From NCBI GenBank assembly GCA_013414765.1, contig CP058708.1:553553-617552 (forward strand): a stretch of DNA of 64,000 nt. The letters run 5' to 3'. The notes below the pieces were generated by a model. It was not told the origin of the DNA. It searched no databases and was given only the letters and a program-made list of their open reading frames with translations. Of this stretch, positions 27,129-34,304 are shown one piece after another. The translations under genes were made by a program, and so were the position numbers. Every line of letters starts with the position of its first letter. The stretch's first letter is position 1. Origin of the DNA: Candidatus Accumulibacter cognatus. GTDB lineage: Bacteria; Pseudomonadota; Gammaproteobacteria; Burkholderiales; Rhodocyclaceae.

Positions 27129-28154
27129 TCAGTTCGCCGCGTACACCAGGAACTCGGGGTTGTCCTGCAGGCCGCTGATGAACGCTCGTGGGGGACCAAA
27201 ATCCGCCCCACAGCAATAGATCGCCTTGTCGTCGCGCGAGGCGACGTAAAAGTTGCCTGCCGCGTCGAAACACATTCCCGAAATCGTCCTGACGCCGCGG
27301 ACCACCGTCTTCAGTTCGCCACTGCCGAAGTGATATTGCAGGATCGTGTCGGTACCGCTGCTGCCGATGTACAGATCATCACCGTGTGCGAGCAGGTGCA
27401 CGGGTGCCTGCAGGAACTGGGCGTCGGCGATCTGCCCCTGCAGTTGCCCCCGCGTTTTGCCCTCGGCGAGATCGTAGATCTTCACCGCGTTGCCCGGTTC
27501 GTCGGCGACGTACAGTGAGTTGCCGTATACCAGAACGTCGCGTACCGAGTGCGCGACCTTGGTCCGCTTCGGATGCTTTTTGGACGGGTCGGGCGCGACG
27601 ACCACCGCCAGTCCTGCCGGCTGCCGGCAATTCGATGGCGGACGCGCCGGCGAAGCCGGCAATTTTCCCCTCGACGAGGCCACGAAGGTCCCCTTGAGGA
27701 AGCGCTTCCCCTTCTGTGCCCGCAAGCCGGCCGCCACCGCCAGCGCCGGACTGCGTTTCCCGGTTCCTGGCGGTTTCAGCGCGGTGACCACGTTGCTGTC
27801 CTGGCTCGACAGGTAGCCATTGTCGCGGCCGTCGAAAGCCAGCGCAAAGGGATGCACGATGCCATCGGAAACACGGGCATCGGCATAGATTCCCTGGTAG
27901 GCGTGGCGATGGTCGGCGTCTGGGATGGCGCTGTAGCAAAGAACCTGGCTGGCGTCCTTGTAGCCATTGATCACGAACAGATGGCCCGACGGACCGAAGA
28001 CCAGATCACGCAGTTCGCTCAGTACCGGAGAGCCTGGCGGGGTCTGCAGGGCGGCCGTGGTGAGGCACACCGGGTGGCCGTCGATCAGATCATAAACATG
28101 CACGTTGTTGATCGCCGTACCGACACGACCGCCGTGAAATGTGATGTAGAACAT
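27129..28154 (-). CDS. beta-propeller (NHL/SMP-30-like) protein
   Basis: 341 residues made of repeated four-strand blades: LRDLVFGPSGHLFVINGYKD, VHPFALAFDGRDNGYLSS, VRDVLVYGNSLYVADEPGNA, VHLLAHGDDLYIGSSGTDTI and ISGMCFDAAGNFYVASRDDK. No signal peptide is evident, so cytosolic or exported by another route. Such propellers are binding scaffolds or lactonase-like enzymes; the ligand is unknown. A GGTAGGGG site precedes the ATG. The 254 bases upstream, to 28409, hold no gene I can support. Confidence 0.7.
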   Translation of the reverse strand: MFYITFHGGRVGTAINNVHVYDLIDGHPVCLTTAALQTPPGSPVLSELRDLVFGPSGHLFVINGYKDASQVLCYSAIPDADHRHAYQGIYADARVSDGIVHPFALAFDGRDNGYLSSQDSNVVTALKPPGTGKRSPALAVAAGLRAQKGKRFLKGTFVASSRGKLPASPARPPSNCRQPAGLAVVVAPDPSKKHPKRTKVAHSVRDVLVYGNSLYVADEPGNAVKIYDLAEGKTRGQLQGQIADAQFLQAPVHLLAHGDDLYIGSSGTDTILQYHFGSGELKTVVRGVRTISGMCFDAAGNFYVASRDDKAIYCCGADFGPPRAFISGLQDNPEFLVYAAN

Positions 28155-28408
28155 CAGGCCCCTACCTTTCTGTCACAGGCTCAAGCAATGAACGGGTGAG
28201 AATGAAGTCTGCCGCTGACTGGCCGCCGGCGGCCTGGTGCTGGATCGCCGCCTGGCGCGGGTCGCCCGCCGGCCGCGAGAATGTAGCACGCTTTCATGGT
28301 AACGGTCATGATTGAGCGGCTCATCAGGACGATCGGGCCGAGGCCACGCGAAATCCGGCCGCGAGCCGGGCGCCAGCGCTGGCCGCGCAGCCGCATCGGT
28401 AGCTTGCG

Positions 28409-28894
28409 CTAGTAGACGTAAGGAAGCAGCTTGCGCACGCGTTGCCGATACTCGCGGTATTCGGGGAATTTCTGCTCGAGCCAGATTTCTTCCCGGCGCG
28501 ACTTGATGTCGAGGAAGATGAGCAGCAGCGAGGCGTAGCCCAGAGTGAGCCAGCCATTGACCCACAGAGCCCAGCCGAAAGCGGCGAGGAGCACGCCGCT
28601 GTAGATGGGGTGGCGGACGAAGCGGTAGATGCCGGCGACGACCAGTACGGCGTCTTTCCTCGGCTGCGGCAATGCCGTCAGGTTTTTCCCGAGATGCAGG
28701 CAGGCGAGCAGCGAGATGGCGATGCCGAGCGCCAGCAGGACGCCGCCGAAAACCCTGCCGAGCCAGGTGTAGGGTGCCGTCCAACCCCCGCCGGGCCAGG
28801 TGCTCGGCCCGAGCAGCAGGAGTGCGAAGAGCATCATCTGGGCGACGACGTACCACTCGCCGCGGCTGCCAAAGCGTGCTTCGTGCTGCTGCAT
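28409..28894 (-). CDS. isoprenylcysteine carboxyl methyltransferase-like membrane methyltransferase
   Basis: 161 residues with four to five membrane helices. The C-terminal FVRHPIYSGVLLAAFGWAL motif and the following EEIWLEQKFPEYREYRQRV are characteristic of the ICMT/phospholipid methyltransferase-like integral membrane family, which uses S-adenosylmethionine. The bacterial substrate is unknown, since prenylated proteins are absent. Monocistronic or paired with the small secreted gene upstream at 28925. Confidence 0.8.
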   Translation of the reverse strand: MQQHEARFGSRGEWYVVAQMMLFALLLLGPSTWPGGGWTAPYTWLGRVFGGVLLALGIAISLLACLHLGKNLTALPQPRKDAVLVVAGIYRFVRHPIYSGVLLAAFGWALWVNGWLTLGYASLLLIFLDIKSRREEIWLEQKFPEYREYRQRVRKLLPYVY

Positions 28895-28924
28895 GCGATT
28901 ACTGCCGGAGGTTCATGCTGGCAG

Positions 28925-29227
28925 TCAGGTGCTCTGGCGGGCGGCGGTGGCGCCGGAACCCGCCGCGAGCGAGCCCGCCGATCTGCCGCCGGGGCCGCGT
29001 CCTTCCTTCATGATCTCGTGCGGGTGCCCGGAGAGCGTCCGCTTCTGGCGGATGAAGGTCGATTCCACACCGCAGGCGAGTTCGCGGATGACGCGCTGCT
29101 GGCGATCCGGCAGTGTCGCCTGCACCGCCAGGCCGTCAACGGGAACCGGGCCCAGATCGCGCGAGCGTGCCTGCGCCAAGGGCAGGCACGCCAGCAAGAG
29201 CAAGAGGACGGCTAAGATCCTCGGCAT
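28925..29227 (-). CDS. small secreted hypothetical protein
   Basis: 100 residues. A clear signal peptide (ILAVLLLLLACLPLAQA) with a GGGGAGAAGGAA ribosome site directly upstream of the ATG. The mature part contains LPDRQQRVIRELACGVESTF and a basic HEIMKEGRGPGGRS tail. No recognised family. It lies just upstream of the methyltransferase gene and may be co-expressed with it. The 237 bases from here to the FGE gene at 29465 hold no gene I can support. Confidence 0.55.
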   Translation of the reverse strand: MPRILAVLLLLLACLPLAQARSRDLGPVPVDGLAVQATLPDRQQRVIRELACGVESTFIRQKRTLSGHPHEIMKEGRGPGGRSAGSLAAGSGATAARQST

Positions 29228-29464
29228 TTCCTTCTCCCCGCAAGACGGTCACCGCCGAAATGCAGAGAATAGGAGATTCGAGCCCATTGTCGCAAGAGCA
29301 TGATCGCGGTCGGCGATCCCCGCGGGGCGCGGTGCAGGCCTTCATCGCGGATGATCTTGCTGATGCCCAGCATCCGCGGTGCGACTTTGTCGCCGCGCAA
29401 ACCGGGAGCCGCCACGGCAAACCCCGCGCATCGCCGCCGGCACCCGCTCCGCGGGCGCCGGCGC

Positions 29465-30355
29465 TCAATTCGGTGGCTCCGCCACCGAATTCCCTCTGCT
29501 CGGCTGCGCCGGCTCCGCCGGCGACTGCCTTCCCGCCGGCTTCCCGGGACCTAGGGCGAGCCGGAACCCGATGTCGTCGTCGTGCCTGCCTGGCCCGCCC
29601 CCGAGGCGGCAGGCAGAACGCACGCGCCCGCCGCCGAAGCTCCACGAGCCGCCGCGCAACACGCGGGCGTCGCCCGACGCCGCGCCGCGCGGGTCTACCT
29701 GCGGCGTCGTCGGGTAGTCCCCGTACCCGTCGGCACACCACTCCCAGACATTGCCATGCATCTCGTACAGGCCCCAGGGATTGGCCGGCAAGGAACCCAC
29801 CGGCACGGTCTTCTGGCGATAGACGCCCTTCGCGCCACCGGCATACGGACGACTCCCGTCGTAGTTGCCCTGCTCGGGAGTGATGTTCTCACCGAACGAA
29901 AACGGCGTCGTCGTTCCCGCCCGGCACGCGTATTCCCATTCGGCCTCGCTCGGCAAGCGCGCTTCGAGGCCGGGCAGCCGCCGATTCAGCTCGCCCAGGA
30001 ATCCCTGAACATCGTCCCAGCTCACCTGCTCGACCGGCTGCCCGGGATGGTCACTGAACCGGCTCGGGTTCCTGCCCGTCACCGCCTGCCAGAGCGCCTG
30101 CGTGCACGCCGTGTCGGCCAGCCAGTAACCTTCGCTCAGCGTCACTTCGTGCGGGACTTCATCTCCATTCCGCCCGGGCTCGTCTTCCGGCGAACCCATC
30201 CGGAAAGTGCCGGGCGCGATCCAGCGGAAGCGCTGCCGCGCTTCGCCCAGTTCGAGCCTCATCCAGAGGCCGTACTCGTCTTCACCCCAGGCGCTCGCCC
30301 AGCGCAGCGGGAAGCGCTCGGGCAGAAAGATGGCGGCGCGGTCGTCAGAAAACAT
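29465..30355 (-). CDS. FGE/sulfatase-modifying-factor domain protein, probable DGR variable protein
   Basis: 296 residues. After a 40-residue lead (FPLRWASAWGEDEYGLWMRL) the formylglycine-generating-enzyme/C-type-lectin fold runs from FRWIAPGTFRMGSPEDEPGR through LPSEAEWEYACRAGTTTPF and YEMHGNVWEWCADGY to LRGGSW and IGFRLALGPGKP. It is about 90% identical to the C-terminal domain of the neighbour at 30484-33321 except in the variable block at 29570-29641. A 28-residue tail rich in Ser, Pro and Arg follows. It probably acts as a ligand-binding receptor module rather than a sulfatase-modifying enzyme. It looks like a tandem duplicate of the neighbouring FGE domain. Confidence 0.85.
   Translation of the reverse strand: MFSDDRAAIFLPERFPLRWASAWGEDEYGLWMRLELGEARQRFRWIAPGTFRMGSPEDEPGRNGDEVPHEVTLSEGYWLADTACTQALWQAVTGRNPSRFSDHPGQPVEQVSWDDVQGFLGELNRRLPGLEARLPSEAEWEYACRAGTTTPFSFGENITPEQGNYDGSRPYAGGAKGVYRQKTVPVGSLPANPWGLYEMHGNVWEWCADGYGDYPTTPQVDPRGAASGDARVLRGGSWSFGGGRVRSACRLGGGPGRHDDDIGFRLALGPGKPAGRQSPAEPAQPSRGNSVAEPPN
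29467..29491. repeat. 10-base-stem hairpin over the stop of the short FGE gene
   Basis: AATTCGGTGG-CTCCG-CCACCGAATT is a perfect inverted repeat spanning the last codons of the 29465-30355 gene. It lacks a following T-run, so a terminator role is doubtful. A related G+C-rich hairpin with a GGA loop (coding strand) lies at 29508-29522, also downstream of the variable block. Confidence 0.55.
29570..29641 (-). repeat. variable region 1 (VR1) of the FGE domain
   Basis: A 24-codon block, from the Ser codon AGC after RGGSW down to the ATC before GFRLA. Compared with the equivalent block at 30532-30603 it differs in 17 of 24 codons and 22 of 72 bases, 19 of those at codon positions 1 or 2. The flanks are almost unchanged (1 difference in the next 33 bases). 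Most variable codons have the form NNC or NNG, as expected from adenine-directed mutagenesis of AAC/AGG-type template codons. Confidence 0.7.
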
Positions 30356-30400
30356 GGAATCTCATGGGCGTTTAAAGAAATCCTTCAATCGTTGAGTCAA

Positions 30401-30425
30401 GGTGCGCGATTCGCGGTCGCGCACC
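30401..30425. repeat. 9-base-stem hairpin between the two FGE genes
   Basis: GGTGCGCGA-TTCGCGG-TCGCGCACC, a perfect inverted repeat in the 128-base gap between the long FGE gene and the short FGE gene. It is about 60 bases past the stop of the long gene. It could attenuate read-through into the second FGE gene or be part of the retroelement target architecture; neither is shown. Confidence 0.5.
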
Positions 30426-30483
30426 CCGGAGCGGCCACCGGCACTACATTCGGCGGCTCCGCCGGCGACTTCCTTCCCATCTG

Positions 30484-33321
30484 TCAAGCCGGCTCCGCCG
30501 GCTTCCCAGGACCTAGGGCGAGCCGGAACCCGACGCTGCCGTAGTGCCCTCCTGGCTCGCGCCTGCGACGGACGGCAGAACGCACATCCCTGCCGAAGTA
30601 GTTGCACGAGCCGCCGCGAAACACGCGGGCGTCGCCCGATGGCGCGCCGCGCGGGTCCACTTGCGGCGTCGTCGGGTAGTCCCCGTACCAGTCGGCACAC
30701 CACTCACAGACATTGCCATGCATCTCGTACAGACCCCAGGGATTGGCCGGCAAGGAACCCACCGGCACGGTCTGCAGGCGATACACACCCTTCACGCCTC
30801 CGGCATACGGATAATTCCCGTCGTAGTTGACCTGCTCGGCAGTGATGTTCTCGCCGAACGAAAACGGCGTCGTCGTTCCCGCCCGGCACGCATATTCCCA
30901 TTCGGCCTCGCTCGGCAAGCGCGCTTCGAGACCGGGCAGCCGACGATTCAGCTCGCCCAGGAAATCCTGAACCTCATCCCAGCTCACCTGCTCGACCGGC
31001 TGCCCAGGCTGGTCCTGGAACCGGCTCGGGTTTCTGCCCGTCACCGCCTGCCACAGCGCCTGCGTGCACGCCGTGTCGGCCAGCCAGTAACCCTCGCTCA
31101 GCGTCACTTCGTGCGGCACTTCATCGTCGTCCCGTTCAGGCTCGTCTTCCGGCGAACCCATCCGGAAACGGCCGGGCGCGATCCAGCGGAAGCGTTGCGT
31201 GACGCCCGCGACGGCGATTTCGCCGAACAGCCCGTAACGGTCGACGCCGAGCGGCTGCTCGCCCGACCAGGCACCGGTACTGTCGCCGCCGCCCTCTGGC
31301 GGCCGCCAGTCGAGGCGACAGCGCTGGCCGCGCCAGAAAAGCTCGACGTACAGGCCCCGCGCGTCGCAGCCGATGGCGCTCGCCCAGACGGGCTTGACGA
31401 GCGGCGTGACGGCGAGATCGAGATGCTCGCTGTGCAGCGTCAGCCGCTCGACCTCGCGCGTCAGCCGGGCGAGCCTCTGCGGTAGCGAGCCGGCGGCGAA
31501 ATAGCGCCGGCTCGCCATCTCTGCGCGGTCGGCACTGCGCTTCAGGGTGACCTGGACGCCGCGGTCGACCAGCGTCAGCTCGGCGCAAGGACTGCCGCCG
31601 GAGCCTCCCGACACCTTGCCGGCGGCGTCGGCGGCTTCGAGCCACAGCTCGTCGCCGCGCTGGCGGAGCGTGCAGCGCAGGCGCGGTGCCGGCTCGTGCT
31701 CGTCGTGCAGGAAATAGCCGATGTCTTCCTCGCTGACGCCTTCCGGCAGCTCGACGGCGGCGCCCGCGGCCAGCCGCTCGCGCTGCGCCAGCGCCCAGTG
31801 CGCGGCGAGCGCCGGGTCGGCGGCGAGCGCGGCATCGCTCTGGCGCGCGGCGTGCCGCTGCAGCCACTGGTGCAGCGCCAGATCGTCGCGCCGGCGGGCG
31901 GTTTCGGCGATGTCGGCCTGCCAGCGCTCGGCGTCCGCGGCGAGTGCCGGCGGAACGGCTTCGGGAGCGAGATGCCGGCACGCCAGCACTTCGGGGTAGC
32001 GCACCGACGCCGGCAGGCCGGCGTGTTGCGCGAGGAGCTGGGCGACCGCCGCCTGGCGCAACCAGGGCGCCAGCGCGCGGAACTTCCGCTGGTATGCCGC
32101 GATCGCCGCCGGACTCGCGAACTGGCCGGCGTGCGCGCTGGTGACCAGGTCGGGATGCTGCCAGACCAGCGCCTCGACGAGCCCGTCGGCGTCGCTCGCC
32201 GGCAGCAGGTAGCGCAGTGCGCGCAGCAGTGACGGTTCGATCACGACGGCCGGCGCGAGCAGCGTCAATAGCGTGTCGAGCGCGTTCTGCCGGCGCTCGT
32301 CGCCGGCCAGGTCGCTGGCCAGGGTGGCCGGCGGGCGCGAACCGGTCGACGAGGTGGACGATGGGCGCAGGCGGCTGTGGCGGTCCCATTCGACGAGCGC
32401 CAGGCTGCCTGGCGGGCCGGCTCCCGGCGGGCGCGTCGGCAGCGGGCAGAGGACCAGCGCCGGCACGCCGGCGCCGCGCAGGCGATGGCCGAACTGCTGC
32501 CAGCCGTTCGCCGCCTCGGGCGCGTCGTCGAGCAAGCCGGCGTCGCCGAGGATCAGCAGCGGCGTGTTCGGCGCCGGCAGCGGCCAGCGCGCGGTCGTGC
32601 TGCCACCTGGCTGGCGCACGCGCGGCTGCCGGCCGGGGTCGCCGGCAAGAATCCAGCGGTCGATGCCGGCCTTGCCGTGACGCTTTTCGAGTGCCTGGCA
32701 GAGCGCGTTGAAGTCTTCGTGAAACGGCCGGGTGCGCCGGCTGTAGTCGCCGAGGAGGGCGATGCGCGGGCTCCAGCCGTGGCCCGGCAGCAGCGGGATG
32801 GCGCGCAGCACCTCGCCGCGCGTCAGCCGTTCGAGCAGCCGCGGCAGGTCGGGCTGGCGCGTCGCGAGGCGGCGGCCGAGGACGCGGCGCAGGAAAGGCC
32901 ACAGCCGCGACCAGCGGGTCAGCGGCTGCCGCGGCGGCAGGTGCAGCGAGGCCGCTGGCGGCCGCGCGTCGGTTCCGAGAACGCGCGCGTTGGCGAGCCA
33001 CGGCGGCGGTGGCGGCCCGACCCTGGCGTCGGCTTCCGGCTCGCGCCAGCGATGTTCGACGACGCGGAAGAAGCGCGCCATTGGCAAGACCGTCGGACGC
33101 TCGGGCAAGGCGGCTGGTGCGCTGCCGACAACCGGCTCGCCGCCGCGCGTGTCTTCGCTGCCACTGTCGACGACAGGTGGCGGCGCCGGCGCGCGCGGCC
33201 GCCGCTGGTAGCCGAGCGCGGCGGCCGCGCGCGCGAGCGCTTCGTCGCCCTCGGCGGCGTAGATGCGCAGCAGGTCGGCACGCCCGACGGCTGCCCGCGA
33301 GTGCGGAACCCTCGTCGGCAT
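30484..33321 (-). CDS. large protein with C-terminal FGE domain, probable DGR variable protein of a TIR/MoxR system
   Basis: 945 residues starting at an ATG that overlaps the AAA ATPase stop (ATGA). The first ~120 residues are low-complexity and Pro/Arg-rich. A middle region has PRIALLGDYSRRTRPFHEDF and TPLLILGDAGLLDDAPEA, which resembles a von Willebrand-A-like alpha/beta fold without obvious metal residues, then a helical region (residues ~330-560). Residues ~705-945 form an FGE/C-lectin domain (FRMGSPEDEPERDDDEVPHE, YEMHGNVCEWCADWYGDY, FRGGSC, VGFRLALGPGKP). MoxR ATPases usually partner with VWA proteins, so this is likely its substrate or partner, with the FGE domain as sensor. No catalytic function is claimed. 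Confidence 0.8.
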   Translation of the reverse strand: MPTRVPHSRAAVGRADLLRIYAAEGDEALARAAAALGYQRRPRAPAPPPVVDSGSEDTRGGEPVVGSAPAALPERPTVLPMARFFRVVEHRWREPEADARVGPPPPPWLANARVLGTDARPPAASLHLPPRQPLTRWSRLWPFLRRVLGRRLATRQPDLPRLLERLTRGEVLRAIPLLPGHGWSPRIALLGDYSRRTRPFHEDFNALCQALEKRHGKAGIDRWILAGDPGRQPRVRQPGGSTTARWPLPAPNTPLLILGDAGLLDDAPEAANGWQQFGHRLRGAGVPALVLCPLPTRPPGAGPPGSLALVEWDRHSRLRPSSTSSTGSRPPATLASDLAGDERRQNALDTLLTLLAPAVVIEPSLLRALRYLLPASDADGLVEALVWQHPDLVTSAHAGQFASPAAIAAYQRKFRALAPWLRQAAVAQLLAQHAGLPASVRYPEVLACRHLAPEAVPPALAADAERWQADIAETARRRDDLALHQWLQRHAARQSDAALAADPALAAHWALAQRERLAAGAAVELPEGVSEEDIGYFLHDEHEPAPRLRCTLRQRGDELWLEAADAAGKVSGGSGGSPCAELTLVDRGVQVTLKRSADRAEMASRRYFAAGSLPQRLARLTREVERLTLHSEHLDLAVTPLVKPVWASAIGCDARGLYVELFWRGQRCRLDWRPPEGGGDSTGAWSGEQPLGVDRYGLFGEIAVAGVTQRFRWIAPGRFRMGSPEDEPERDDDEVPHEVTLSEGYWLADTACTQALWQAVTGRNPSRFQDQPGQPVEQVSWDEVQDFLGELNRRLPGLEARLPSEAEWEYACRAGTTTPFSFGENITAEQVNYDGNYPYAGGVKGVYRLQTVPVGSLPANPWGLYEMHGNVCEWCADWYGDYPTTPQVDPRGAPSGDARVFRGGSCNYFGRDVRSAVRRRREPGGHYGSVGFRLALGPGKPAEPA
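30486..30504. repeat. 8-base-stem hairpin directly after VR2
   Basis: On the coding strand AAGCCGGC-GGA-GCCGGCTT, a perfect 8-base stem with a 3-base loop, ending at the stop codon and 27 bases past the variable block. Short hairpins or cruciforms just downstream of the variable region are required for target recognition in characterised diversity-generating retroelements; the assignment here is by analogy. Confidence 0.55.
30532..30603 (-). repeat. variable region 2 (VR2) of the long FGE protein
   Basis: The 24-codon block matching VR1, from the AAC codon after RGGSC to the GTC before GFRLA. Invariant anchors inside it are VRSA and the single Pro. Codons that differ from VR1 keep the third base in 14 of 17 cases. 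Reconstructing a template that explains both requires adenines at most of the changed sites. Confidence 0.7.
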
Positions 33322-34304
33322 CAGTCGGCCGGCGGGTGCTTCCTGAGCGCGAACTCGCCGACCTTGGCGAGCAGCGCCAACTGCTCGTCGATGACCGGTG
33401 CGAGGCTGACGACGACGCGCAGCAGGTCGAGGTATTCGGCCTGACCGGGCCCCTGCAGGCCCTGCCGGGCCGCCTCCTGGCGGTCCTGCCAGAGCTGGCG
33501 CGCGGCTTCGCGGTAGACTTCGGGGTGGCAGCGTGCGTGAAAATGCAGCCGGCCGCGTTCGATCAGCCGGGCGGTGAACGCGTCCTCGTTGCTCGGCCAG
33601 CGCAGGTTGAGCACCAGGCAGCGGCGGATGAACGCCGCCGGTAGTTCGCGCTCCTCGTTGGTGGTGATCACGACCAGTGGCGTCGGCATGGCCGGCGCGG
33701 CGCAGACGGCGGTGTCGAGCCAGGGCACGCTGAAGCCGCCGTTGCCGAGCGTTTCGAGCAGGCCGTTGGGCAGGTCGGCCTCGGCCTTGTCGATCTCGTC
33801 GATCAGCAGCACGCTGCCCCTTGCCGGCGACCAGCCGGCCGGCGGCTGCGGCCGCGCGCCGCGCCCGCCGCTCTGTTGCTGCTGCCGCAGCGCCGACGGC
33901 CAGTCGAAAACCCACCACAGCGCGCCGGGACTCAGGTAGTTGCGCGGGTCGAGGCGCTGCCGGACCTCGTCGGCGCCATACTGGTGGGCGCCCATCGCCT
34001 GCGCGTCGCCGAGCCGGCCGAGCGCGTCGAAGCGCCACTGCAGGTCCTGGCTCTCGCTGCGCGCGTGCACGACTTCGGCAATGAACAGGCGGCCGAGCGC
34101 CTCGGCCGCGGCACGCGCCAACTGGCTCTTGCCCGATCCCGGCTCGCCGCGAACCAGCAGCGGCCGCTGCGCGGCGAGCGCCGAGCGCACCGCCCACGCC
34201 GATTCCTCGTCGAAGCGGTGCACCGACGCCGGCCACGAGCCGCGCGGCGGGAGGGAAAGGTCGGTGAGCGGAATGGCGGGGATCGTCGAAAGGGGGAGGT
34301 TCAT
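33321..34304 (-). CDS. MoxR-family AAA+ ATPase
   Basis: 327 residues. Walker A GEPGSGKS at 53-60, Walker B VLLIDEID at 165-172, sensor-1 region PLVVITTNEERELPAAFIRRC with the arginine finger, and a C-terminal lid (YLDLLRVVVSLAPVIDEQLA). Typical of MoxR ATPases that remodel a co-encoded partner. It is coupled by four-base overlaps to the TIR gene upstream and the FGE protein downstream, so the three are made together. In conflict systems such ATPases act as the signal-transducing switch; that role here is inference. Confidence 0.88.
   Translation of the reverse strand: MNLPLSTIPAIPLTDLSLPPRGSWPASVHRFDEESAWAVRSALAAQRPLLVRGEPGSGKSQLARAAAEALGRLFIAEVVHARSESQDLQWRFDALGRLGDAQAMGAHQYGADEVRQRLDPRNYLSPGALWWVFDWPSALRQQQQSGGRGARPQPPAGWSPARGSVLLIDEIDKAEADLPNGLLETLGNGGFSVPWLDTAVCAAPAMPTPLVVITTNEERELPAAFIRRCLVLNLRWPSNEDAFTARLIERGRLHFHARCHPEVYREAARQLWQDRQEAARQGLQGPGQAEYLDLLRVVVSLAPVIDEQLALLAKVGEFALRKHPPAD

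Noticed and set aside
33322-34236. N-terminal 305-residue extension of the FGE protein
   Set aside because: It is an out-of-frame reading of the MoxR gene; the true start is the ATG at 33321 overlapping the MoxR stop.
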